The notes under the pieces: generated by a model
The model's input: only the letters and a program-made list of their open reading frames with translations
What the model was told of the DNA's origin: nothing
Databases searched by the model: none
Part shown: positions 44,367 to 53,747 of the stretch, one piece after another
Position numbering within the stretch: position 1 is the first letter of the stretch
Layout: each line of letters begins with the position of its first letter
Position numbers and translations under genes: made by a program
Source: Deltaproteobacteria bacterium
GTDB taxonomy: Bacteria; Desulfobacterota; Desulfuromonadia; Desulfuromonadales; JAAYDE01
DNA length: 64,000 bases
Assembly: GCA_016934985.1 (NCBI GenBank)
Contig: JAFGRU010000036.1
Location: forward strand, 27,100-91,099
Reading direction: 5' to 3'

Positions 44367-45345
44367 CGTCGGTTTCCTTCCTGTATTTCCCAGTTAAACG
44401 GATAGCTTTTTTGCCGTTGCGTACCCCCGCAACACCCAGGTATTTTGGTTTTCCCTCAACCAGAACCCGTAATTGTTCATTTTTAAAAGCGCGCATTTCA
44501 ATTATGTCCCCGACCTGAAAGTTCAAGATATCCCTCAGGGTAAAAGTAATTTTCCCGAGTTGCGCTTCCATGGAAACTTCGGCATTCATCAACTCTGTGG
44601 TCATATGATTCCGCCAGGTTTCAGCCTGGGACTCGTCGGGAGTTTTAGCCCGGAACTTTTCTTTCAAAGGCTCCAGGGAAAGCAGCGGGATCATAAGATT
44701 CATTCTGCCGGTAAAATTATTCAACTGAATACGAAAATGAGCTTTGACGATCTGTGCATCCGGAGCTACGAAGTTAATCAAACGGGGGTTGTTCTCCATT
44801 TTCAGCAAAGTCCCGGATAACTTCTCGACAGGCAGAAAAGCCTTATTCAAATCCGCACAGGCGTCATTGAAAATTGACGTCAGAATGTTCGTCTCAATGC
44901 TGGTGAGAGCCCGATTGGGGATCAAAATACGATGAACATCATTTGCTCCCAACAGTATCTCGACTGCGGGGAAGGCAACCTTGTCATCCAAGGTAATCAG
45001 CCCGCCCCAACGAAGCGGGGTCATCGAGATGAGGCCTACGGCATTAGTAGACGAAATCTGATCCAGAACGGTCCTGAACAAGGTGGTTTCGATGGAAGTT
45101 CTCTTGACCATTACGGAACGCTGCAGGCGATTAGTCAGGGAAATTGAAAAATTCCTGGCAAAACTGTCCAGAATAAGGTCGAAAATTCCCAGTTCAAAAG
45201 ACTTGGCCTTGCTTTGGAACAGGTCAAACTGAACCGCTTTTTCCTGCGGCCCGTTTTCCTCCAGGTCCTCCTCCAGAGGGATCTGCCCATCTCGAATCGA
45301 ATTTAGAAGTTCGGAAATCTCTTCTTTGGAAAGAATGCGCTCCAC
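44353..45345 (-). CDS. fliM: Flagellar motor switch protein FliM
   Basis: A 330-residue C-ring protein. The N-terminal LSKEEISELLNSI is the CheY-P-binding peptide. The middle GGLITLDDKVAFPAVEILLGA belongs to the FliG-binding domain, and the C-terminal SpoA domain starts near VSMEAQLGKITFTLRDILNFQVGDII. It connects CheA signalling to the motor. Confidence 0.96.
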   Translation of the reverse strand: MERILSKEEISELLNSIRDGQIPLEEDLEENGPQEKAVQFDLFQSKAKSFELGIFDLILDSFARNFSISLTNRLQRSVMVKRTSIETTLFRTVLDQISSTNAVGLISMTPLRWGGLITLDDKVAFPAVEILLGANDVHRILIPNRALTSIETNILTSIFNDACADLNKAFLPVEKLSGTLLKMENNPRLINFVAPDAQIVKAHFRIQLNNFTGRMNLMIPLLSLEPLKEKFRAKTPDESQAETWRNHMTTELMNAEVSMEAQLGKITFTLRDILNFQVGDIIEMRAFKNEQLRVLVEGKPKYLGVAGVRNGKKAIRLTGKYRKETDDGRR

Positions 45346-45356
45346 GCAAAATCCTT

Positions 45357-45878
45357 TTATTGCACGACAAAATCAGTAAAGTAGATTTTTTTGATCTCGC
45401 CCGTTTCCAGAATTTCATTCAAACGGCTGATCAGTTCGGCCCGCAACTGCAGTTTACCTTCCAAATCCGCTAACTCCCTGAAGGTCTTGTTCCCGACCTG
45501 AAGGAGGATGGCATCGCGTATCTGCGGCATACGTTTATTAATCTCATCCAAAGTAAAAGGGGTATCCACCTCAAGAGTTACAGCCGCCTTGAGATAGTGC
45601 GTTCCTTCTTCATCCAGAATATTGACGATGAAAGAGTCGATATCGAGCATGGGGCCAATCTGTAAACCGGCAACCGCGCTCTCCTGCCCTCCCTGCTCTC
45701 CCTGCCCGGGGGCTGCAGCCTGAGGTTCATCCTTCTTGCCAAAGATATTGCTGGAGCTGAGAAAGAACCCGGCTGCGCCGACTCCTACTAGAAGAACCAA
45801 ACCGATTGACCCGAAAAGCAGATATTTGATCAGTCCGGAGGATTTTTTCCCTTCAGAGTCTTTTTGTCCTTCAGCCAT
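45357..45878 (-). CDS. fliL: Flagellar basal body-associated protein FliL
   Basis: A 173-residue inner-membrane protein with one helix (about 20-41) and a periplasmic FliL domain. It ends in TGEIKKIYFTDFVVQ. It supports the stator ring around the rod and lies between motB and fliM. Confidence 0.94.
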   Translation of the reverse strand: MAEGQKDSEGKKSSGLIKYLLFGSIGLVLLVGVGAAGFFLSSSNIFGKKDEPQAAAPGQGEQGGQESAVAGLQIGPMLDIDSFIVNILDEEGTHYLKAAVTLEVDTPFTLDEINKRMPQIRDAILLQVGNKTFRELADLEGKLQLRAELISRLNEILETGEIKKIYFTDFVVQ

Positions 45879-45898
45879 ATTTCACCTTCTCCTTTATG

Positions 45899-46642
45899 CT
45901 AAAATGGCGCTTGCTCGTTTGCATCGATCAGATACGGCAACTCGCTTCGATATTCACTGAGGCTTTCCATGACAAACTCAACACGGCGGTTCAATGCCCG
46001 CCCTTTCTCATCGTTATTGGATACAATGGGCTTTTGCGCTCCATATCCAACAGCAGACATTCTCTGAAGCGGGAAAATATCTTCCCTGATAAAAAACTTG
46101 AGCACATTGACTGCCCGCATCATGGAAATGTCCCAATTGGTTAAATTGCCCCTCGTTGGAGCTACGTTATCTGTATGTCCTTCTATCCTCAAACCAAAAG
46201 GTAGAGGCTTGACCAATTCTGAAATTTTTCGCAAGACCGGGTCCGCTTCGGGTTTGAGGGCAACCGAACCGGAATCGAATAGAATTGAATCCTTGACCCT
46301 TAAAACTACCGCGCCCCGGTCTTTGACAAGTTCGATGTCCCGATCAATTTTGAGGCGCTTCATGTGAGTCTGAACCCTTTTGTAAACCCGGGCCACGTAA
46401 TCATCGTCAATGGGACTGAACTCGACGATTTTGGGGAGTGCCACCTCATTGTTCTGAGCGCTGTTCATCACCCCGAAAGCACCCCTGAGCGATCCTGCCG
46501 CATCACGGAACAAAACCTTATCCAAACGGGCCATGGACAACAGCAGCACGAAAAAAGTCAACAGCAATGTAACCATATCGCTATAGGTCACCATCCAGGC
46601 TGGTGCGCCGCCACCACTACCCTGATTCTTCTTCTTTTTCAA
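45899..46642 (-). CDS. motB: Stator protein MotB
   Basis: A 247-residue stator unit. The one membrane helix contains the proton/ion-binding Asp22 in WMVTYSDMVTLLLTFFVLLLSM. The C-terminal OmpA-like domain (LRIEGHTDNV, LNRRVEFVME) binds peptidoglycan. It follows motA by 25 bases. Confidence 0.96.
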   Translation of the reverse strand: MKKKKNQGSGGGAPAWMVTYSDMVTLLLTFFVLLLSMARLDKVLFRDAAGSLRGAFGVMNSAQNNEVALPKIVEFSPIDDDYVARVYKRVQTHMKRLKIDRDIELVKDRGAVVLRVKDSILFDSGSVALKPEADPVLRKISELVKPLPFGLRIEGHTDNVAPTRGNLTNWDISMMRAVNVLKFFIREDIFPLQRMSAVGYGAQKPIVSNNDEKGRALNRRVEFVMESLSEYRSELPYLIDANEQAPF

Positions 46643-46667
46643 AACGCTTGTACCCGTTTTTTAAAAA

Positions 46668-47432
46668 TCATTTAAAATTGCTCTTCCGCAGTTTCGGCGA
46701 CACAAAGGCATGCAGTTTTGATTCGATAATGCGGGGATTTTCGCCTTCCAAAATCAACCTGAGTCCTTCAACCACGAGACTTTTGTCAAGAATCTCGGAT
46801 TGGGAGTGGACCTTCAGTTTCCCGGCCATGGGAATAAACATGACATTGGCCATGACCGCGCCGTAAAAGGTTGTCAGCAGGGCCACTGCCATGGCTGGCC
46901 CGATGGTCGAGGGATCTTCCAGGGTCTGGAGCATTTGCACCAGACCGATCAAGGTCCCAATCATACCCATGGCAGGCGCATAAGTACCCATGGCGTTCAG
47001 CATCTCCGCCCCTTTGTTGTGGCGCTCTTCAAGGTATTCAATTTCCCGTTCCAGCATTTCCTTGAGCGCCTCAGGCTCAAACCCGTCAACTGCCATCTGG
47101 ATCCCTTTAATGAAGAAAGGATCTTTGATATCTCCCATAACCGTCTGAAGGGACAAAATCCCCTCTTTGCGCGCCCGCCCGGCAAAATCCACCAGTTGTG
47201 AGATTCGGCCGGTGGGATTAGCCGAATAGTTTTTAAAAGCCTTTTGTATAACCGACATGGTTTTTTTTATTTCCCTGAGAGGGAAATGCACCAGGGTCGT
47301 ACCCAAAGTTCCGCCGACAACAATAATCAATGAGGGGATATTGATAAAAATGGTGATGCCTCCGCCCTGGCCGATTGCCATGAGCATCAATCCGAAAGCA
47401 GCCACCAAACCTACTATCGTCATTAAATCCAT
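46668..47432 (-). CDS. motA: Stator protein MotA
   Basis: A 254-residue four-helix stator protein. It has the cytoplasmic loop with FAGRARKEGILSLQ and the helix-3 motif MGTYAPAMGMIGTLIGLVQML with its key proline. It is the first gene of a long transcription unit with a sigma-54 promoter 68 bases upstream. Confidence 0.96.
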   Translation of the reverse strand: MDLMTIVGLVAAFGLMLMAIGQGGGITIFINIPSLIIVVGGTLGTTLVHFPLREIKKTMSVIQKAFKNYSANPTGRISQLVDFAGRARKEGILSLQTVMGDIKDPFFIKGIQMAVDGFEPEALKEMLEREIEYLEERHNKGAEMLNAMGTYAPAMGMIGTLIGLVQMLQTLEDPSTIGPAMAVALLTTFYGAVMANVMFIPMAGKLKVHSQSEILDKSLVVEGLRLILEGENPRIIESKLHAFVSPKLRKSNFK

Positions 47433-47499
47433 ATGTTTTTCCAGGCCTCCAGAAGCGGATTATGGTCCAACCAGACAAAGTCAGACGGCCCTATCAATG

Positions 47500-47514
47500 G
47501 CAATTAACATGCCA
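47500..47514 (-). promoter_or_regulatory. Sigma-54 promoter of the motA operon
   Basis: On the minus strand TGGCATG-TTAA-TTGC: both the -24 GG and the -12 GC are in place with the required 10-base gap, and only one base of TGGCAC is changed. Transcription should start near 47488 and may run through motAB, the export genes and flhBAFG-fliA. Confidence 0.82.
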
Positions 47515-47625
47515 CCCTTCAGGGCTGAATTGGTCGGCAATGAGAAGGGTTGTCAGAATAGGCAAAAGGGGAAAAAGAGAGAAAAATCAAAATTTTAATA
47601 ACAAATCTTCAAAAAAACGAAAAAA

Positions 47626-47646
47626 GGGGCCTTTACAAAAGGCCCC
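47626..47646 (-). terminator. Intrinsic terminator after flgE
   Basis: GGGGCCTTT (47626-47634) and AAAGGCCCC (47638-47646) form a 9-bp stem with a 3-base loop. On the minus strand it is followed by TTTTTTCG and another T-run. It ends the flgB-to-flgE unit, 33 bases after the flgE stop. Confidence 0.88.
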
Positions 47647-47678
47647 TCTTAAAAGTCATAAAATTGACTTAGCCGGGA

Positions 47679-48989
47679 TCAGCGCTTCAAATTGATCATC
47701 TCGTTCATCATCTCATCCGTCGTAGTAATAATACGGGAGTTAGCCTGATAAGCCCTCTGTATAGTGATCATGCTGACAAATTCCTTGGCCAGGTCAACGT
47801 TCGACTGCTCGAGGGAGTTGGTGTACAGCGACCCAACCCCGGAGCCGACCGTCCCGACGATGGGAACACCCGACGCATTGGTAGCGGAAAAAATGTTCCC
47901 ACCCTCCTGCCAGAGGCCTCCGGGGTTGGTGAATTTCGCCAGAGCTATACGGGCCAGCTGGCGAGGCTCGCCGGAGGAATAATTACCGATAATATTTCCT
48001 TCTTCGTCAATGGAGAGCTGAACCAGGTTACCGGTCCCGAAACCATCCTGAACCTGGGAAACCACAACCGAGTTACTGGAATACTGGGTCATGTTGAATG
48101 CGAACTCAATAGGCAACGTGGGATCCGAACCATTAACCCATGTCATACCCGCCGTCGTTGCAACCGGTTCCGGATCAACAGGAGTCACCCCGTCGGCCAT
48201 ATATACGTCGTTTCCATCCAACTGCACCAGACGCCCGTTGACATCAAAACTCAGAGTGCCGCTCGCCACTTCCACGAAATCTGCAGGATCCCCGACATCG
48301 GCACCGGATACAACCGTATGGTATTCCCAGGCATTGGCGGCCGTTTTGCGGAAGTAGTTGGTCATCAGATGCGTTCCACCTTGAGAGTCGTAGACCTGAA
48401 GCGAAGCGGCATAATTGGAGGTATCATCCGGGTTATCGATATCAAAAGCCGCCCCGCCGGGCAGTGCAACCGACTGGGCATCCAGGTTGGTGGTCAGGGT
48501 TACGCCGCTTGTAGCATTGGCGGGAGAATAGGAATCGGTATCGACCTGAATGTTGGTCAGGTCGCCCGTGGGATCGTTGTTTTCATCCAGATAATAACCC
48601 TGGACGTTAAACCCCTCTGTATTTACCAACTGACCAATTTCATCGAAGTGAAAGGAACCGTCACGAGAGTAAACAGATGTTCCCGTCGTGCCATCAGCCA
48701 GGATAAAGAAACCAGCCCCTTCAATTGCCAGGTCGGTATTTGATTCGGTATTTTCAAAGGTTCCCTGGCTGAAAATACTGTCAACGGAGGCCATCCCAAC
48801 CCCGGTGCCGACCTGAGTCATGCCGCCGCTACTGGAAACCTGGTTTGAGAGAAGATCTGCGAAAACGGTTCTGCTTGCTTTATAACCGACAGTATTGCTG
48901 TTGGCGATATTATTACCGACAACATTCATGGCGTTGGAAGTTGCTGCCATGCCACTTACACCACTGTAAAGTGCTGATGAAAGTCCCAT
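47679..48989 (-). CDS. flgE: Flagellar hook protein FlgE
   Basis: The 436-residue hook subunit. The N-terminal SALYSGVSGMAATSNAMNVVGNNIANSNTVGYK and C-terminal EFVSMITIQRAYQANSRIITTTDEMMNEMINLKR are the rod/hook motifs, with a FlaE-like middle domain. The 255-base leader between flgD and flgE has no gene, but shows a CGGCC/GGCCG hairpin at 49024-49037. It is followed by a strong terminator. Confidence 0.96.
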   Translation of the reverse strand: MGLSSALYSGVSGMAATSNAMNVVGNNIANSNTVGYKASRTVFADLLSNQVSSSGGMTQVGTGVGMASVDSIFSQGTFENTESNTDLAIEGAGFFILADGTTGTSVYSRDGSFHFDEIGQLVNTEGFNVQGYYLDENNDPTGDLTNIQVDTDSYSPANATSGVTLTTNLDAQSVALPGGAAFDIDNPDDTSNYAASLQVYDSQGGTHLMTNYFRKTAANAWEYHTVVSGADVGDPADFVEVASGTLSFDVNGRLVQLDGNDVYMADGVTPVDPEPVATTAGMTWVNGSDPTLPIEFAFNMTQYSSNSVVVSQVQDGFGTGNLVQLSIDEEGNIIGNYSSGEPRQLARIALAKFTNPGGLWQEGGNIFSATNASGVPIVGTVGSGVGSLYTNSLEQSNVDLAKEFVSMITIQRAYQANSRIITTTDEMMNEMINLKR

Positions 48990-49244
48990 GATTTATCCTT
49001 TCTTCGGGAAGTCCCATTTGCCCCGGCCATTCGGCCGAGTGCTTTTTATGTTCTGAAAGATATTCTAAATTGAACTGCTTTTCTTAAACGTTTTCAGTTT
49101 AAAAAGATGCTGATCGATGGTTAAAGATCAAACCATGTTTTTTCCAACATTTTTCTGTCTCCGGTATTGCGAAATCCGGGGATAATCTCATGAAAAAATC
49201 TTTTCCGGCTGGAAAATTCTTTCGCCTGCCCGGAACATTTGGCC

Positions 49245-49910
49245 TTAGATCTTACGGACACTTTTAACCTCAGTGACATCAAAACTTCCCAGATCGGTAA
49301 TAATTTGAGGAGTTTCATTGTTGAAATCGACACCCTTGACTTCGGAAACAACCAAAGTTTGGGCCGGCAGCGTCTGCTCGCTGCCATAGTCTGCAGAAGC
49401 TACCAAACGGTACTGACCGGCTTCGACAGCTTCACCCGCATCGTTGGTACCGTCCCACTCGGCAAAATGACTGCCGGCCGAAAGCGCGCCTTGCTCAAGA
49501 GTTTTTACTGTCACACCGTTTTGATCCATAACATACAGGGTGACTCCTTTAGCCGCATTCTTCAGCTCAAAACCCAGTTCAGTGGCTTCACCGCTGAACT
49601 CAAATTTGTTTCCCGCCACAACAGCATTCTGGCCAATCATCTCTAGAGCATAGATGGAACTATTTTGAGTTTGCGTATTAACCATTTCTGTCAAATTACT
49701 GTTAATGGTAAAAAGCTGCTCTAAAGAGCTGAACTGCGCCAACTGTGCAGTAAACTCCGTAGGATCAGAAGGATTCAGAGGATCCTGATTCTGAAGCTGG
49801 GCAACCAGCAAGGCCAGAAAATCCTCTTTCCCCATTGCCTTCTCAGTGATGGAAGACGTGCTGGTTGTGGAACCAGCCGCTGCTGCCGTTGCTGAAGAAA
49901 CCGTTGCCAT
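49245..49910 (-). CDS. flgD: Hook cap/scaffold protein FlgD
   Basis: A 221-residue hook-capping protein. The conserved N-terminal MGKEDFLALLVAQLQNQDPLNPSDPTEFTAQLAQFSSLEQL lies at about 27-66, followed by Ig-like and tudor-like halves (GVTVKTLEQGALSAGSHFAEWDGTNDAGE). It lies after fliK, in the usual order. Confidence 0.95.
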   Translation of the reverse strand: MATVSSATAAAAGSTTSTSSITEKAMGKEDFLALLVAQLQNQDPLNPSDPTEFTAQLAQFSSLEQLFTINSNLTEMVNTQTQNSSIYALEMIGQNAVVAGNKFEFSGEATELGFELKNAAKGVTLYVMDQNGVTVKTLEQGALSAGSHFAEWDGTNDAGEAVEAGQYRLVASADYGSEQTLPAQTLVVSEVKGVDFNNETPQIITDLGSFDVTEVKSVRKI

Positions 49911-49928
49911 GAATGCGTTCCCCTCTAT

Positions 49929-51392
49929 TTAGATCCTAAGACTTAAGCCGCTCTGGGCTGCATTTCGAGTCTCGGCCAGATGCTCCTGTGAAGGAGAATC
50001 GCTGGCATCCTTGCCACGGCTATTTCCGTCCTGACCTGCAAACTGAAAACGTTGCTGTGATGAATTCTGGCCGGAGTTAAAGTGGCGGAAGGACTCGAAG
50101 CCCTGTTGCTGCTGAGAATCGAGACTGAGCTGCATATCCCCGACTTTCACACCCTGGGCCTCCAAAGCTTCACGAAGCCTGGGCAGATGCTGTTCAAGAA
50201 CATCCTGAACCATATGTGTCTGGGTCTGAATATTGACCTTGACCTTGTCATGTTCCAGAATCAGGTCAAGTTTAAGTTCACCAAGTTCCTGAGGATGCAT
50301 GCGAATGGTAAGAGTTTTCCCTTCCGCAGCATTGCGCAGGGAAACATGATTTATGACCTGGTCCAGAACTGCATATTTGTCAACCATTTCCCCGGAAGGA
50401 AGTCGAACATATTCAACACCTTCCCGGATGTTGACGAATTCCTTACCCACCTGTTCTATTTTGGCGCCGGCGTCCTGGCCTGAAGACACATGGGAAACAT
50501 TGACTTCCGAAGATTGGGCATCCTGCTGGCCGACTTTATTTTGTATCGCTTCGGCAAAACCGGCTTCGGGGGCATCCGAAAGCGCGCTACTCTGAACTTC
50601 TTCAGTCAATTTTACAACGGGCTCATCAACAACCGAAGATGTCTGGGGAGTGAGGCCGTTTTCTTTTCCGGCATGAGAGCCTTTATCCAATGCCTCCTTA
50701 ACATGTTCAGAGTGTTTTCCGGGCATTGTCTCTTCGAGAAGTTTAAACAGTTCCGCACCTGAATCTTCTTGTGTTGCAGACCCTTCTTCGGCCAGAAGTG
50801 CCTCATCAAATACGGGAGCCGTTTCCAGGGCTTTGTCAGACGCTTGCGCATGGTTGATAGCGGCTGGGATATTAGGATTAGCAGCCAATTTTTGGGCCAC
50901 GGATGAACCCGCAGGATCATTTTTAGCTTGCGTCAACTGCTTCATGGCCTCCATAACTGCTACAGTTTCTTCCCCCTCAACGGCGGTTGCCAACACCGCT
51001 CCAGCTGCAAGCTCGGGGACGTCGGCAACTTCAACTTGCGAGGCGGATTGATCTACAGCCGCTTCAGCGTTTTCCGAAGTTATTCCCATCATTTGCCCGG
51101 AAGAGAGAGACGCCAGCATTGCCGCGTAAATGGATTCATCGCCACCAGCCAGGGAATCCAAATCCTCCATGGAAAGGAGTCGATCTAATTCTTCAGGCGA
51201 AAAAGGTTTCCCGCTACCGGCCCCGTTTAATATCAGATTCGGCAAAATAGCACCCTTGGAATCACACATGTTGCTAAACGCTGCCATCCAGGACTCGAAA
51301 CTCCCTTCACCACCGGCCTGACCGGAAGCTCCGGAAGTGGTCTGGGTGGGGACACTTTCAACAGCCATTGGAACAACGGGCATCATTTCCAT
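49929..51392 (-). CDS. fliK: Flagellar hook-length control protein FliK
   Basis: A 487-residue protein with a long low-similarity, Glu/Ala/Ser-rich N-terminal ruler part and a conserved C-terminal Flg_hook domain (about 345-420, LTIRMHPQELGELKLDLILEHDKVKVNIQ). It measures the hook and triggers FlhB switching. A second FliK-like protein lies at 16.5 kb. Confidence 0.92.
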   Translation of the reverse strand: MEMMPVVPMAVESVPTQTTSGASGQAGGEGSFESWMAAFSNMCDSKGAILPNLILNGAGSGKPFSPEELDRLLSMEDLDSLAGGDESIYAAMLASLSSGQMMGITSENAEAAVDQSASQVEVADVPELAAGAVLATAVEGEETVAVMEAMKQLTQAKNDPAGSSVAQKLAANPNIPAAINHAQASDKALETAPVFDEALLAEEGSATQEDSGAELFKLLEETMPGKHSEHVKEALDKGSHAGKENGLTPQTSSVVDEPVVKLTEEVQSSALSDAPEAGFAEAIQNKVGQQDAQSSEVNVSHVSSGQDAGAKIEQVGKEFVNIREGVEYVRLPSGEMVDKYAVLDQVINHVSLRNAAEGKTLTIRMHPQELGELKLDLILEHDKVKVNIQTQTHMVQDVLEQHLPRLREALEAQGVKVGDMQLSLDSQQQQGFESFRHFNSGQNSSQQRFQFAGQDGNSRGKDASDSPSQEHLAETRNAAQSGLSLRI

Positions 51393-51446
51393 TTATTTTT
51401 CTCTTTTCTGCTCTGGTTATCGTTCGGTATAGAATTTCACACTTAT

Positions 51447-51965
51447 TTATTTTTTCTGGTGGAGAGCGAAATAGACGCTCAGTCTTGCGGCTTTTTCCGT
51501 CTCCAATCGGCTCAGCAGTTTTCCTGCGGATTTGGATTTCATTCCTTCCAAAACCCCAATAGCAAGATCATCTTCGAGGGTATTAAGGATGGGAGCCGCC
51601 TTTTCTGGATCCATCTTTTCAAAAATCTTACTCAAGGCACGGATCTTTTTCTTTCGAACCTCGTCCCTCTCACCCAGAAGTTCCTCAAGAAATTTTCTTT
51701 GTTTCTTGATTTCTTCAAGCTTCTTATCGACCTCCTGGGTCAGAGTCTTTAGCTCTATTTCTTTCATATCGAGTTTTTTTTCTCTTTCCTCGATTTTCTC
51801 TTTTTCTTTCTGGAGAGAAAGAAGCAACCTGCGCTCTTCAACCGACTCAATCCCTTTGCCTGCAAGGCTTTTTGCCGCCCAAACTTGCGAATTGCCGGAA
51901 AGTACGACAAAAAAGAGCAGAAAAAATCCCCAACAGAAAACCTGCGTTACTTTTTCTCGTTTCAT
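51447..51965 (-). CDS. MotE-like periplasmic protein
   Basis: A 172-residue protein with a signal or anchor helix (about 7-30), a long charged coiled coil (about 45-110) and a C-terminal domain like the MgtE N-domain (FEKMDPEKAAPILNTLEDDLAIGVLEGM). MotE acts in rhizobia as a chaperone for a motor protein; homologues near fliJ/fliK are common in this phylum, but their role there is not established. ATG at 51965 begins right after fliJ and precedes the signal; the longer upstream frame overlaps fliJ and is rejected. Confidence 0.8.
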   Translation of the reverse strand: MKREKVTQVFCWGFFLLFFVVLSGNSQVWAAKSLAGKGIESVEERRLLLSLQKEKEKIEEREKKLDMKEIELKTLTQEVDKKLEEIKKQRKFLEELLGERDEVRKKKIRALSKIFEKMDPEKAAPILNTLEDDLAIGVLEGMKSKSAGKLLSRLETEKAARLSVYFALHQKK

Positions 51966-51969
51966 TCCT

Positions 51970-52401
51970 CTACCTTTTGTGAAAGAGAACGGCAATTTCA
52001 TCAATCTCGGCCTGTTCTTTCTGTTGAAGCAGTTCTTTTTCCTTTTCAACAAATTTATCTTTAAGATTTTTCAGAAGTTTTTTATTGCGGCTTGCTTCCT
52101 TCAGAGCCTTTTGCTGCTTTTCAACCTTTTTTTCCATCTGGCCTAGCTTTTCCGTCAGATTTTCAAGCAATTCCAAATGGTGCTGAACATTTTTCTCAAG
52201 CAGCATCAGCTCTTGGATGAGAACACCCTCATTGCGCCGCTTTTCGAGGTTTTCATAGTAGGTCTCAAGTTTTTTCCGGGTTTCATCGATAGAATCGAGA
52301 AGCTTTTTCTTCTCCAGTTGCACTTCGGAAAGCTTCTGACATTCGACGTCTTCCAACATTTTGCGATAGTTCAAGACCGGATCAAGTTTGAATTTTTTCA
52401 T
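51970..52401 (-). CDS. fliJ: Flagellar export stalk protein FliJ
   Basis: A 143-residue protein that is nearly all coiled coil (LDPVLNYRKMLEDVECQKLSEVQLEKKKLLDSIDETRKKLE). It fits the central stalk of the FliHI ATPase. Position after fliI confirms the call. Confidence 0.9.
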   Translation of the reverse strand: MKKFKLDPVLNYRKMLEDVECQKLSEVQLEKKKLLDSIDETRKKLETYYENLEKRRNEGVLIQELMLLEKNVQHHLELLENLTEKLGQMEKKVEKQQKALKEASRNKKLLKNLKDKFVEKEKELLQQKEQAEIDEIAVLFHKR

Positions 52402-52442
52402 AGCATTAATGTCAATTAGCTGTTGATTTCAGGATTAAATAA

Positions 52443-53744
52443 TCAGGCCAGGATATTTGCCATCTCTTCCAGGGAAGCTTCCATTGAGATGTGTTCATGC
52501 ATGTCCTGACGGAGAAAACTGGTTACAGCGTCAATCTTGGAAAGAGTGTAATCGATTTTGGCGTTGCTTCCCTCACGGTAAGCACCGATGTTGATCAATT
52601 CTTCATTTTCTTGATGGGTCGCCAGAATTTCCCGGATGCGGCCATTCATATCCTGATGCTCTCTGGATATGATGTCGCGCATGACACGGCTGGCAGAGTG
52701 AAGAATATCGATGGCGGGATAATGATTTCTGGCTGCTATTTTTCTTGACAGGACGATGTGCCCGTCAAGGATGGAACGGACAGAATCGGCAATGGGCTCG
52801 TTCATATCGTCTCCATCTACGAGAACGGTATATAAGCCCGTTATACTTCCCATCTTATCGAAGCTTCCTGCCCTTTCCAAAAGCTTGGGCAGCGTTGCAA
52901 AAACCGATGGGGTGTAGCCTTTTGTTGTCGGGGGCTCGCCAATGGCCAGACCGACTTCACGCATGGCCATGGCAAAACGGGTTACGGAATCCATCATCAG
53001 CAGAACGTTTTTACCCCGCTGGCAGAAAAATTCTGCAATAGCCGTCGCCACAAACGCCCCACGCATTCTCAATAAAGGGGACTGATCAGAAGTAACAACG
53101 ACAAGAACGGAACGTTTCAGACCGTCCGGTCCCAAATCCCGTTCGATGAATTCCTTGACTTCCCTTCCCCTCTCACCAATCAGGGCAATAACATTGATAT
53201 CCGCCTTTGCACCCTGAGCCAAAGTCCCCAGCAATACACTTTTTCCGACCCCTGAACCGGCCATGATTCCCATACGCTGGCCAACGCCGCAGGTGAGAAG
53301 GCCATTTATGGCCCGGATCCCCAAATCCAGGGATTTGTTTATTACTTTCCGTTCCATGGGCCCCGGGGGAAGAGCATAGATGGGCATTTCCTTCTCCAGC
53401 GGGGGTATAGGCCGGCCGTCAATCGGCATCCCCATAGCATCAATTACCCTGCCCAAAAGCTTCTCGCCCACAGGCTGAGACGCACTCTGACTTCTAACCT
53501 CAATAAAACTGCCCGGTCCCAAGCCACGGATTTCACCTAAAGGCATCAATAATGCGCAGGAATCCCGAAAGCCGGTGACTTCAGCCAGTACGCCTTTGCC
53601 GCCACCGCTCGGAATCAACTCACATAAGGTGCCGACCGTCGCGCCGGGGACATGTCCTTCGACCACCAGGCCGACAATTTTGACGACCTTTCCCTTTGAG
53701 CGAAGAAGAGGCAGGTTTTCGAGATTTCTGACCAGTTCCTGCAT
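52443..53744 (-). CDS. fliI: Flagellum-specific ATPase FliI
   Basis: A 433-residue export ATPase related to F1-beta. The Walker A motif is AGSGVGKSVLLGT (about 161-173), Walker B is NVLLMMDSVTRFAMA, and the family GEPPTTKGYTPSVFATLPKLLERAG is present. The C-terminal domain is normal. It lies three bases after fliH. Confidence 0.97.
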   Translation of the reverse strand: MQELVRNLENLPLLRSKGKVVKIVGLVVEGHVPGATVGTLCELIPSGGGKGVLAEVTGFRDSCALLMPLGEIRGLGPGSFIEVRSQSASQPVGEKLLGRVIDAMGMPIDGRPIPPLEKEMPIYALPPGPMERKVINKSLDLGIRAINGLLTCGVGQRMGIMAGSGVGKSVLLGTLAQGAKADINVIALIGERGREVKEFIERDLGPDGLKRSVLVVVTSDQSPLLRMRGAFVATAIAEFFCQRGKNVLLMMDSVTRFAMAMREVGLAIGEPPTTKGYTPSVFATLPKLLERAGSFDKMGSITGLYTVLVDGDDMNEPIADSVRSILDGHIVLSRKIAARNHYPAIDILHSASRVMRDIISREHQDMNGRIREILATHQENEELINIGAYREGSNAKIDYTLSKIDAVTSFLRQDMHEHISMEASLEEMANILA

Positions 53745-53747
53745 GTC

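Noticed and set aside
49121..49387. An 88-codon minus-strand frame between flgE and flgD
   Set aside because: It runs mostly through flgD in another frame and has no conserved features; best treated as a shadow.
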